DNA from: Guadua angustifolia
Taxonomy: Eukaryota; Streptophyta; Magnoliopsida; Poales; Poaceae
Assembly (NCBI GenBank): GCA_036346375.1
Contig: CM070501.1
Location: 35,670,539 to 35,734,538, forward strand
Length of the DNA: 64,000 nucleotides
Direction of reading: 5' to 3'
Numbering within the stretch: position 1 is the first letter of the stretch; the number at the start of each line of letters is the position of its first letter. Below the pieces are notes generated by a model. The model did no database searches. It was not told the DNA's origin and worked only from the letters and a program-made list of their open reading frames with translations. The translations under genes and the position numbers were made by a program. This document shows, in pieces, positions 38,104 through 48,700 of this stretch.

Positions 38104-38650
38104 CTATATTTCAAAATGGTCCTTGCTCGAACCAGCATCCAGGAAATTCCGAAGCAACCTTTGATCCATGATAAAGTTTGGAATCTGCAGAGTAGTTGAC
38201 GGTTCAGCGCAGGACTTTCACCACATGTACAAAAGAAGCAGCTGTGTGCATCAATTAATTACCTTTTCACCAAAGAAAATCTTTGAGTTGTTCGAAATTG
38301 ATTCGATGAACCTCAGCTCAAGATACTCAGGCGTAAGCTTGAGCCTATTGGCCTCTGCTTCCTTGGTGATCCAGTTGATAAGTAAAAGGTATGCATGAGT
38401 AGGACAAACTTCAAAAGTGGTAATGCGTGCCACGCCTGTAATAGTTCGCATCTGCCAGGGCTCTCTCTCGTGCAAGGAACATTTCATTATCAATCTGCTG
38501 CTGCCTTTTAGAACTGTCCTTTTCCATCAGCTTCTGCTCCATGAGGATCTTGCTCACCTGTGCATTCTTTTCTGCTTCAGATAGTGCAATCTTCTTCTCT
38601 GTCTCTGACTCCTTCTCTGCTACCTTTTGCTTCTCAATGGCAATCAGTGC
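38104..38650 (-). pseudogene. Erlin-like (SPFH/band 7) gene fragment: last three exons
   Basis: Exons (minus) 38436-38650, 38263-38371 and 38104-38184 encode ALIAIEKQKVAEKE, KILMEQKLMEKDSSKRQQQ, ITKEAEANRLKLTPEYLEL, NNSKIFFGEK and IPNFIMDQRLLRNFL with a TAG stop. This is the C-terminal part of Erlins, ER-membrane lipid-raft SPFH proteins that form large rings. The N-terminal membrane segment and most of the SPFH domain are absent. Phases agree (2, then 0), but the first intron (38372-38435) has a GC donor and TG where AG is expected, so it probably cannot splice as in the parent. It starts at a clean acceptor AG (38651-38652). I infer a captured, non-functional fragment. Confidence 0.85.
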
Positions 38651-39126
38651 CTATGGATAGAACAAACTGTTAGTGTACAGAACACATTCTCCAAACTTTC
38701 AAGATAAACAAACGACGAGATAGCAATGATCATTGCAATTTCTAAAACCACTGGTGCCTACCAAAGATGTTATGGCCCTTGTCTTGTTGTCATCGTCAAG
38801 CAATAATCAGGACAAGTAACAGGTGATGCAGAACTTTTGTCCAAAGAAAAGCATGCTACAACCTTACTGAATTCCACCAAATGTGTGGAATTACAAAAAT
38901 CTGTTGTTGAGTGCATAGTATGCAATTATGAATGAAAAACAGAATTGAATTCTGCCAGATCTTTCAAGTCGTATTGACATTTCAAGGTGCACATACAAAT
39001 ATGATTTTATTTCAGCCAGTCAAAATTGCAACGACTTTGTATGTTAAATTTTCATATAGTAAATATTTATGCTAAATTGTACGACGAAAACAGAACTGGA
39101 GCACTTGAGGGCATTGAGTTGATTAC

Positions 39127-39262
39127 CCTGAACGATGGCTGGAACTCTGCAGGAGCTCCACCTTTCTCACCACCAAAGTCACCAGGAGCACCACGTGGAC
39201 CACCACGGTACCCATCCCTGTCACCAAACCTTGGCCTGTCCCCTTCAAAGCGAGGTGGGCCC
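39127..39262 (-). pseudogene. Ribosomal protein eS10 gene fragment: one exon
   Basis: One exon in phase reads GPPRFEGDRPRFGDRDGYRG, GGPRGAPGDFGGEKGGAPAE and FQPSFR, the glycine/arginine-rich C-terminal tail of plant 40S protein eS10. It is bounded by TAG acceptor sequence at 39263-39265 and GTAATC donor sequence, so it came with intron edges from a genomic copy rather than from a processed mRNA. The plectin/S10 winged-helix domain and the true C-terminus are absent. It sits between the DRP5A and Erlin fragments in the same orientation. Confidence 0.85.
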
Positions 39263-39642
39263 CTACACAAAGTGCAAGTAAAGAGAAGTAACAATTACAG
39301 AGCACGCCTCCATTAAATCAAGCAAGACGATGAAAAGAGTAACTTGACCAAAAAACATATATGTACATCTTGTAATCTTGTATACATGTATCTTGCTGTC
39401 TTCTTTATAAGATAACTCAAGACACCACACATAAGCGTACACAAATGAAGGGAACAATACAATAAAACTATCATCCCCATCCTAAAGCAGCAGGTATATT
39501 CTTGTGTCTGATCGTACCATACCACACAAAGTACTTCTAGAATACGAAAGATGGCTACAATCAGCTTCAAGACGAACAAAACGATACCCATGTAAATATA
39601 AGAAGCAAGATGAACCCGAGCACAGCAAAATCCAAATCCTAC

Positions 39643-41468
39643 ATTTCGATTCATGATTGCGACTGCGCTCCATTGCAAGGTCAAATAAACTTTGGAGGAC
39701 AAACGCAAGCCGATCACACACAGTATCGCTAAGAGGAGCAAGCCACGACCGTGCAGCTGCACGTGCTATCTCAGCCGCTGCCTCTGTCAATCCACTGCAC
39801 CCACCTCTTCCAGCATGGGCAAGTAGTATATTTGCAACCTGATAACATCAATACCACAATTTAGCTAACTTCACCTAAATTTTCTACCAATATAGCTCCA
39901 ACCTAAAACGTACCTTCTCCCTTGACACTTGCGGGCATTCCATCGAGTATGTTGCACAACGGAATTCCTGCATTACTCTTTCAAAAGCTGCACCTCCATA
40001 CAGCTTAAGACTGCAGTTGGGAGGTTTCACAGCCATGTTGATGCCAGGCCAGCTGTCAATACCACTGTGCATTTGTTCCTCTTCAGTAGTTTTCCCCCAT
40101 AGCTCTGGGGCTGGATCAGCTGCTCCGTCAAGTAATGCACGCTGTGATAAGCAAATGTAATGCCAATTAGTTCTAGACTTCTAGTACATCAATTAGCAAT
40201 AACATTAGAGCAGAAGCGTGAAATAAGGACAGATTGTGTGTGCGCATACCAAATGAGTGCAAACAGAAGCAGCATGAAGCATTGCCGATCTCCTCAACTG
40301 CGAGACATCAGAAGTTGCTTGCAGCTTGGAGTCCAGTCTGGATAGGTCCGTTGAGACTTCACTGCATCTCTGCTCTAACAATGCTAGGGTGGCCAGAGCT
40401 GCTTGTTTGTACCTGTTCTGAAGTTCAGATTCCAGGTACTTCCTGAGGAGCTAAACCCAATGTATGGTCCATATTTCTCTTCATGGAAACCCCCTTCACA
40501 TTATCTCGCAAGTGGCGCAACACATCGATATCAACCTGACAGATTTGCCTCCGAACTCCTCGTTGGAGATCGTTCCTCGGTCCTTCGGAAGAGCCACAAA
40601 GAACGGTGGATGTTATCCCCAAGGTAACCGCTCGCACTCAAGTAACTATCGACCTCCCACCTTTCCGTAAATTCCTTCAGATGATCAAAACCAGCGACAA
40701 CTTCATAAGACACAATACCATTCCATTTCATAATTCACAGTGAAGACGTTATTGAACCTTACATACCAAACTTAACAGGCATACCTTAAGGCGGTTGTCG
40801 AACTTGGAGATGACAATCATCGTGCGCCTGAAAGTGGGATCAATATCTCTAATTGCGTCCAGCCAGAGAGAAGAGCACCACTCGACGCTGCTCTGCTGGA
40901 GGAACAGGAGGAGGCGGTGAGGCGGGCTCGCTAGTGACTTCACCATCGACAAGATCTCCTCCGGCGTGCTCTCTGGCTCACCTTTCTTAGCCTACAGAAA
41001 ACACACAATTCCATCAAACAGCTGACAGACTGACTAAACTACCACTGCTCTTCATTGAGATGTGACAAGTCTCAAGTTCAGCTCTACCCACCTTAAGCAC
41101 GAAACCTGGGGTGTCGATGATGGTGAGGTTTGGGCAGTGGGCGTACTCGGCCCTCATGACGATGGGCTTGGACGAGACGGCGGCCTGGATCTTCCGGAGG
41201 TGCGACTCGGTGCGCTGCTTGATTAGGTCGGCGATCGCCGTGGCCAGCACCATCGGGGTCCCGTACTCCACCGAGCCCTCGTCCTGAGAAGCGCCGCACG
41301 ACCCACATCAGTCAGCCGCTCTCGAGTGTTTACCACAAAATTACCAGAAGCACTGGACTTGATCTGAGAGAGAGACAAGGGGGAAACCCTAGGGGGAAGA
41401 AGCGGAGCACGCACCTGGAAGCGGCATCGGGGATCGAGGGCGGTGGGGTCGTGAACCATCTGGAGGAC
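39643..41468 (-). pseudogene. Dynamin-related protein 5A-like gene fragment, six exons, frame broken
   Basis: Exons (minus): 41415-41468, 41092-41283, 40785-40991, 40250-40674, 39914-40141, 39643-39838, with short GT-AG introns of 75-131 bp. They encode QMVHDPTALDPRCRFQ, NLTIIDTPGFVLK (G3), IVISKFDNRLK (G4), and stalk sequence to GGCSGLTEAAAEIARAA and SLFDLAMERSRN. DRP5A proteins are plant dynamin-family GTPases linked to cell division. The P-loop (G1) is missing: homology begins abruptly at VLQ, with an unrelated GC-rich leader upstream. The C-terminal half is also missing after a donor at 39642. Exon 40250-40674 is 425 nt where 429 are expected, from four single-base losses. The other five exons are open and in phase. 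Confidence 0.88.
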
Positions 41469-41950
41469 GGAGTCGGGAGAGCCGGAGAGGCGAAAGTCCG
41501 GCGGCCGGTGGGCGGTGGCCGAAGGAGCGGCGGCGGGCCGGCGTCCTGCGCCCAGATCGGTGAACCACTAAACCGGAGGCGTCGGAGCAGCCGAGCAGCC
41601 CGCGGCGGGAGTGGCGGCGCCGCGGCGGCGTTTCCTCGGCCCGGGCGCACGCGGCGGGAGGCCGGGAACGCCGATCGGCTGTGGCTTCTTCGCTCGGAGC
41701 CGGTGGGAGGCCGAGGCGCTGCCGGGATGCGAGAGTCGGGGCGCCGGGCCATCGGGACTCGGGCGGGACGCCGGAAGCCAAGAGCTGGGTCGTCGGGCGC
41801 CGGGCAGGACCGGGAGGCTGGAGCGCCGAGCGCTTCGAGTGGGCGTTTGCCTGGCGGTTGGTCGCGAGGAATTTGGGCGAGGTCACGAGGACGCGAGCGT
41901 AGTCGGCAGTCACGAGACTCACGAGGGTTAGCGCCGCTTACGGAGTGAGT
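41469..41950 (-). other. GC-rich leader upstream of the DRP5A fragment
   Basis: A very GC-rich block with long open frames on both strands; the longest on the minus strand is 178 codons at 41389-41922. It runs into the first DRP5A exon in a different frame. It encodes proline/arginine-rich sequence without a recognised domain. It could be the 5' leader or first exon of another captured gene, but I cannot name it. Confidence 0.45.
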
Positions 41951-42078
41951 GGTGAGGGGCTGAGGAGGGCTACGCTAATTTTGCTGGGCTTGGCCCGAGG
42001 CCCAGCTCCGCTCCTGTTGGGGTCGGTCCACAGGAGGCCGTACCGCTGCCACCAACTGCTGCATTATAGTAGTAGAGA

Positions 42079-43035
42079 TACAGGTTCCAGACGATAAAAC
42101 TCCAGTTACTGTTAAACAGACTGCCCTGTGGCCTAATCTTCAGTCACCGTGCTGTATTATAGTTTATTTACGTGTTCTTGAAAAAAAAAGTTACTCTTAA
42201 ACAGTCGTGCCGATCCAATCTGGCTATTTTCTGTGTGAGCGAGAATAACTGGAGCTCGGAAGGTACTATATCAGGATTAGGACTTCTGGGAAGAACAGAA
42301 GAGCCGTCACCATCCGATTCCGACCTCATGGTGCCATATAAAAGTAAACGAATTGAGATGCTGGGAATTGACACCAAGATTCATTCAGGTCCTTGTCACT
42401 TTGTCAGCATTGTAGACTAGTAGGAATCAGACAGCTGAACGGGCCACCACCCAAACTAAGCAGTTGCAACCAAATACCAACAGCAGTGCACCAATGTCAC
42501 CTCAACAAAAAGAAATACTTGTCAGCCCAAGCATACTGAGATGTAGACAGGCTCAAAAGCCTTAAACATGCCCCAAATATAAAGGGCCATTGACTATTTT
42601 GTCCCAAAAAGGGTTTATACTTGGGCCTTGCCAACAACAGATGGAGCCCAAAAAGGGTTTATATTTGGGCCTGGCCAACAACAGATGGAACGAGGATCCA
42701 AGAAGGAACCGAACCCGAGGATCCACACCGAATCGCGAGCAATCACGAAGAGAAACACGCCAATGCACAACAGCGGCAGCAAAACAAACGAAATGATACA
42801 AGACCATTGCATTGGAGAGTACTTTCTGGTATACACACATAGTTACATACTGTACCACCCACCAAGAAATATATTGCCTTGTGGTAGATGCTCTCAAAAG
42901 AAGCTAGAGAAAAATTGCTCAACTGGACAAGGGACCAGTAAACATATAGAAGATTACTGGAGAATATGCCTCTAGTGGATCAGGGAGGGAGATTACCGAA
43001 GAGCACATAGAGAGCAAGCCACCAATTACACGGGT
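42079..43035. other. Spacer and 3' flank of the LYK3-like gene
   Basis: Contains the probable 3' UTR of the receptor kinase and the 44-bp duplication at 42603-42690. Short open frames here are repeat-driven; no gene is supported. Confidence 0.55.
42603..42690. repeat. 44-bp tandem duplication
   Basis: Two adjacent copies start cccaaaaagggtttatactt (42603) and cccaaaaagggtttatattt (42647), and both continue through ccaacaacagatgga. The copies are nearly identical. Confidence 0.9.
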
Positions 43036-46000
43036 TCACCTCCCAGCCACAAGACCACTGAACACTTGGCTGTTCCCAGCTAGCGTGGCTTCCCACTCGA
43101 TGGACGAAAGCAGTATTTGCGACAACGTGATTACCGCTTGCTTCATGTCTGGCCGCAGAACAGGATCTTCCTCGACACATTGTTTTGCTAGCATGGCCAG
43201 CTTAGCACAAGAATTTTAGGATGTTCAGAGTGATGATTTGACTTTCAAGAAAAGGTAATGTGAAATGTTCAGGCAAGAAAACTAGGACGTAATGCTGACT
43301 TCCCAGTAAAACAGGTGTTAATTGTTCATACCTTGTATACGCAGTCATGAGGATACAGGTCCATTAGATTAGGGTCAATGCAGTCTTTCAGGCTTCCCAT
43401 ATATATTGAATTAGGGCAATTTCTTAGTGCAGTCAACATCTGCGGAGTCAAAACAAAGTTGTTCAGATCTTTTGGAGTCTAAAGTGTAAAACAAGTAAAA
43501 TATACTGAAACATGATTGGAAAACCATGTGAACTTGGATGAGAATATCATTAGAAAACTTACAACTGTTCAATTGCTGTAAAATTTATTATCAAATGTTC
43601 AATTGCTCCTATAGATCTTAGAAAACTTACAACTGACGCCAAGGACCGCCTTTCAGAGTTTGAACCTGCACTAATTCCATCAGTCCTTGTGATTGCCTCC
43701 TTTCCAGATATTAACTCAAAAAGTACGACCCCAAAAGCATAAACATCACTTTTCGTAGTTGCCAGTCCATCCCGCAGGTATCTACAAGAACAAAGAAATA
43801 TTGTTAGGATATAAAAACTAGAGTGAAAAGTTGATTTTCTTAAATCAGTACCAGGCTACCAGCAAACTATACTTACTCAGGAGCCAAATAACCAAAAGTA
43901 CCCACAACTTTTGTGACAGAAGCCTCTGCATCATTGGACTTTACCACCAGTTTTGCAAGACCGAAATCTGAAATCTAGAGAGGCAGAAAATGCACTTCCA
44001 TGGCAGTCCATAAACTGATATAATTGATGCAGGAAAACACGAAACAAACAATTCCAAATCACCTAACCTTCGCTCTGAAGGAACCATCGAGCAAGATGTT
44101 ACTTGATTTGATGTCTCTATGAACATAATGATCCTTTGTGTGCTCGTGAATGTACTCAAGTCCTCTAGCAGCATCAAGAGCAATTTGGACCCTATAGATC
44201 CAAGAAAGTGATGTGTAACCTGGATGAAGAAAACAAAATCAATCAATAATGATAATCTTGTCGGAAAAGTGTAAATAAATGTGTAAAGAAAACAATAGCA
44301 TAAGAAGTTAGGTGTCAGAATCGAGTTAGCAGCCATTGACAAATGTCCTCAAGCAGTAAGCTTGCAGAAGTTTTACATAAAGGTTTTTTTGGCTGGCATG
44401 TACTCTACAAACACAAATATACCATGTTAAAGGTGCTGGAACCAGTACATGTGAAAGTTATCACTGTTAAACAGCAAAGGCAGGGGTTTTCACAATATTA
44501 AATTTATGAGTGGTTTGTGAAAAGTTACTTATTCTACAAAGCTGAGTCGTATCTAAGATTAAGTAAAGTTTCATAAAAGTTCCAGATGGCATCATACCTT
44601 TGCTTTGAGGATCATGAAGATGATTTTTTAGTGAACCTTTTTGAGAGTACTCATAAACCAGGAACAATTCATCCTTACTTGCTGCATAGCCAATCAACTC
44701 TACCTTTGACAAAACATGGATCACACAAATGAAAGTTCAAAAAACATAGACAGTTAAGATACAATCTACACTAAGGATGTTATGAGAACTGTAAAATGTC
44801 ATACCAGACTGGCATGATGAACCTTACAAAGAACTTTCATCTCTACTATAAATTCTTTTGTTTTGGTTGCTGTCATTCTCTTTATCGCGACCTCCTGTAC
44901 ACCGCATTTTTGTTACCAGAAAGGCAAGGCATAGTAAAAGTTTTGCATAGAAATGGTTAGCTCAGATCACAGACCTGGTCTCGAAGAACACCATAGTAAA
45001 CAGAGCCATATGTACCATGACCCAGAAGATTCGCATCAGAAAACGAATCAGTTGATGTGAGTATTTCTTCATGCGTAAACACAATGGGCTTCTCTTTATC
45101 AAACACATCTACTACCATACCTGTGATAGACGAAGTCAGAACAGCTTGTACATGATAGGAACAAAAGGAATCAACATTAGTTTTGCTAGTCACACCATGA
45201 CATTAAAATGGTATTTTAATAGTGAATCTCCATATCAACAGCTCTGTTTTTCTTTGATCCTATTTGCACAAAATACTTGGTTGCAGATGCTTATATCTAT
45301 CTGGTGTTACTTGAACCCATGAGAAACTGAATAGGTTATGAAAGTTGCACTCTTGCTTAAACCATTGCAGGACGACGACAGGTAACAAAATATGCAAATA
45401 AATGCTGGCATGGGTGGTTTATGCAATAATGTGTTGACATGAGTGCACAATGTGATCAGCAAGAACACACAATCCCTCATATTAATATGCATCCATCAGG
45501 AATTTAAGTTGCATGTGACCACATGTCGAACAGTAATGTGCCTTTTATATAGCACCAGTTTTATCAAACCACTCTTCCATTTAATGTAATTAAATATATC
45601 CACCTGAAATGAACTTTGCGAAACCCATTTTCCACCAGGGTTATAATGATGTGGAGTTCAAGGGTGGTCAACAGAAGGTGAACTGACCTTTTGGGATATT
45701 GATATGATGATCTCCATCATTTGTTCTTGATTGTTTTGCATTTCCAAATTGGCAGCACAAGTATCTTCCAGAACCATAACAAAAACTACCACTCTTAAGA
45801 AGTTGAAATTTATGTGTTGTAGGCTGGTCTGGGCTCTTTCTCTGGTTATTTGAAGCTTGGAGATTGTATTGGAAGTACTTGCACAGAACAAGTGCAAGGA
45901 GAGCAATAGCAATCAAAGCAAGTGCAACCCCCATGCTGCCAATAACCCATCCATATGGGAATTTTGTGGAACGATGTTCTGATATCTCTGCAATTGTATG

Positions 46001-48198
46001 TAAGACAAATACTTTGTAATGTTATCATAATAAGGAACATGTCGAATGGAGATAATCCTAGCAAATGAAACTGATATTTGGACTTTTTACTATTCTTGGG
46101 AGGTACCACCAAATTACTCTTAAACTCTTGGTACCTCAACCCTTAAAACTTTTGATACCTCTTGGTGCTAGCTCAAAGCTTGAGACCTCCCAAGGATGGT
46201 AAAAAGTCTCCTAACATTTTCAACACTGATACTTGAGCAAAACTATAGGGCAAGGATCCTTCGAATGCTGTGAATAATATAAGATGCTGAAAAATTGATA
46301 TAGAAGAAAACAACAACGTGGGGGCACAAAAGTTGCAAACAATCCTGGCACTGATTGTCCTCAAAATATCATATAGCTGCCTAAAATCACCCAAAAATAA
46401 AAAAATGCACCCATACTAATATTACTGCAGAAATATTAAACAAAACATACTCAAAACGTTAAGGAATGAGTTGTAAAAGGCACCTGACAATGTATTTTGT
46501 GTGGGTGCTGGTGCAGGAGCGGGACCAGGAGGAGACATCGCAGCATAAGGCTGGCCAGGAACTGCACATGGATATACAGGAATTAAGTTAAAAAAAAGTG
46601 GAAGCAGCTAATTTCGAAAAAAAACTTCATTACAAGCTAGAAGTGAAATTACAATGACACCGAACATGATTTCATCATAACAATGCCAAGAAGAAAATAT
46701 TGTATGAATATAACATTAAAGAAAGGGTAACTCCGCATAATAAGAAAAATAAATCGGAGATATTTGCTGGCTCAATAGGCCGACATTGCCTCATATTGAA
46801 CAGCTCAGCATTTAAGTTCTGGAGAAATGAGCACACTGCGGTCCATGCCGCCTCTCTGATATTAAATATCTCAACTTACTGATACCTTATATTTGGTGAC
46901 ATACTGACATGTAATTGGGTTGAGTTCTAAATGAAAATTAGGTGCATGGCATGTGTTAACGGTAATAACTCAATGTCACAATGTCACTCCTTGTGCTACA
47001 CTCGTGCATAACAGCACATCTAGAGATGCTACCAAAGCAGTCAAGGGATTATTTAACTCCATTTAGTATATTATCTGAAGGCAATCAAGTCAAATCATGA
47101 GATTCTGTGCTGATAGTAATTTTCACAAATTGTTGAAACAAACTGATCCTAAGTACACTACGAGGTAAAGACTGTGTTCCTATTCCTTCCCGTTCGAATA
47201 GATCAAAAAAGAAAGAAATAAACTGTTCAAGCCCAGTTCTAGCCGATTAATGGGCACATCCGCACATGTCGTGCCAACTCACTAAAGAACATACATATCT
47301 ATACGCTATCAGAAATATAAATTGACACAAAATGATTCACCGTGTTCATGAAACAATTGGTAAATTCTCGGTGCACCGACAAGAAGAAAAACGTGATTGC
47401 CTCTCAAACTCAGACCCATAAAATCCAAAGAATCCGAACTTCATAACAAGCAGTAATCAGATGTCCATCATCCATGTTTGCAAGTTGCAACTACCCAACA
47501 AGCCGAGAAGCTTTTGATGAAATTGTAGAAATGATCATTAAATAGTGGCTCACCTGAGTTGAGTGGGATGTAGTACACCTTCCCTGTGGTGATGGAGTCA
47601 GGGCCGGCCATGCCATTGGCGGCCTCGATGGCGTCCATGCTTGCCCCGAACCTACTCGATAGCGACTCCACCGTGTCACCGTCAACACCGACGTAGCTGA
47701 GGAGGTAGTTCCAGGGGCCGGACGAGCAGCCACAGAGCAGGTGGAGCGCCACTACGGCGCTGGGGCGCGGCGGCCGCTGTGCCGCTCCACCCGGCGGCGG
47801 CACGGCGAGGCCAGCGTACGCGGCAGCCGCCACGTCGGCCGCGGTGGCGTTGGGGGCGCCGCGGCGGGGACGGTGTAGGTGGTATTGGCGAGGTAGGTGC
47901 GGGAGGCGAGGCAGGAGCAGTTCTTGCGCACGAAGGCGTAGCCCGGGCTGGCGGCCGCGTCGGCGGTGAGGTCGCCAGGCGAGGCGTCGAACATGGACTC
48001 GAGCACGCTGGCGTTGGCGACCGCGCCGGCGGCCGGGAAGGCGAGGAACGCCGTGCAGACGCGCGAGAGCTCGGAGCAGGCGAGCGGCGGCGAGGTGACG
48101 TTCGCGGGGGAGAGTGGGGCCGTGTCGACGGCGGCTCCTTCGCCGGAGGCGGCGAGGGCCAGGAGGATGAGGAGGAGGAGGCGGCGACGGGGAGGCAT
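43036..48198 (-). CDS. LysM receptor-like kinase, LYK3 type, 11 exons, apparent exon-1 frameshift
   Basis: Exons (minus): 47554-48198, 46484-46561, 45688-45987, 44975-45120, 44805-44894, 44598-44703, 44068-44219, 43877-43974, 43631-43781, 43332-43439, 43036-43200. The product (679 aa if exon 1 had one more base) has a signal peptide (RRRLLLLILLALAAS), an ectodomain with NCSC and CGC cysteine motifs and a LysM (YVGVDGDTVESLSSRFG), one membrane segment (about 255-280) and a kinase. Kinase motifs are complete: LGHGTYGSVYYG, VAIK (K395), HRDIKSSN (D491), SDFG (D509), GTFGYLAPE. The C-terminus QVFSGLVAGR resembles Arabidopsis LYK3. Such receptors act at the plasma membrane in chitin/lipochitooligosaccharide and immune signalling; the ligand here is unknown. 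Exon 1 loses frame near the G run at 47852-47856 (C run on the coding strand); one extra base restores 215 codons in the right phase. Either a sequencing error or a recent null allele. Confidence 0.92.
46080..46211. mobile_element. Small MITE in an intron of the LYK3-like gene (132 bp)
   Basis: Left end ggactttttactattcttgg followed by gaggtacc; the reverse complement of the right end is ggagactttttaccatcctt followed by gggaggtc. These are clear imperfect inverted repeats of about 30 bp. The target duplication is not certain. Confidence 0.7.
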
Positions 48199-48700
48199 TG
48201 GGGCCGGCTAGGGTTGGGGTCTCGAGGTGGTGAGGTGGTAGTGGTAGGTCATGGAGGTGGCAGTGGCGAGCAGAGCGCTGGATGCTTCGCGTGGTTGGGT
48301 CACTACACTGGGGACGGCGAGCAGAGCGCTGGATGCTTCCAACCCCGCGTTTCTTGGTCTTGGGTCACTACACTGGGGACGGCGCGATTTTTGCTTAGTT
48401 GACAGCGTAATTAATTCTATAGACACCAGCTGAGGTGGAGGGTTGGGAATGCCCTTAGTAAAGAAGACGGGGTTAATTAGCACACACGGACACCCGGCAA
48501 CGGGGGAGGGGGCGAAAACCAAGGGCGCGCCGGGAGAGGGTAGATCACTGTTTCTGTTTCCTTGTGTGCGTGTTATGACCGTAATACCCCTGCCGTCCTC
48601 CTCCGTTTCTGTATTAGGAAGCGGTAACGGTTACGCCGAATACTGCGGGGAATTGCTTATCTGATAATATGCTTGTTAATCTTCGTGCTTTCTCTATTTT
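48199..48700. promoter_or_regulatory. Upstream region of the LYK3-like gene
   Basis: About 500 bp before the start codon, containing the duplication at 48265-48384. I see no convincing TATA box. Open frames here are short and overlap on both strands. Confidence 0.45.
48265..48384. repeat. Partial tandem duplication just upstream of the LYK3-like start
   Basis: Two landmarks occur twice in the same order: ggcgagcagagcgctggatg (48265 and 48316) and tgggtcactacactggggac (48296 and 48361). The offsets are 51 and 65 bp, so the second copy carries about 14 extra bases between the landmarks. Confidence 0.85.

Larger units (their letters stand above)
37436..42078 (-). mobile_element. Helitron carrying fragments of three host genes (4.6 kb)
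   Basis: Read on the minus strand, it starts A|TCTCTACTACTATAATG at 42078 and ends in a GC-rich hairpin (CGTAGCAACGCACG), GGGCATTGAA and CTAG|T at 37436-37439. TCTCTACTACT is, from memory, a common 5' end of grass Helitrons, and insertion between A and T fits. From 5' to 3' it holds a GC-rich leader, a DRP5A fragment, one eS10 exon and the last three Erlin exons, all in sense orientation with introns retained. That indicates capture at the DNA level. A second 5'-like terminus at 37784 shares the same 3' end, suggesting a composite. It begins 273 bp upstream of the AMP1-like start codon. No Rep/helicase is present. A Pack-MULE is the main alternative. Confidence 0.65.

Noticed and set aside
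38104..41468. Processed (retrotransposed) pseudogenes
   Set aside because: Introns and splice sites are retained in all multi-exon fragments, so capture was from DNA.
39643..41468. A functional DRP5A gene
   Set aside because: It lacks the P-loop and the C-terminal half, and has four frame-changing losses in one exon.
37436..42078. Pack-MULE as explanation of the gene-fragment block
   Set aside because: I found no long inverted terminal repeats or 9-bp target duplication around it, whereas Helitron-type 5' and 3' ends flank it; not fully excluded.
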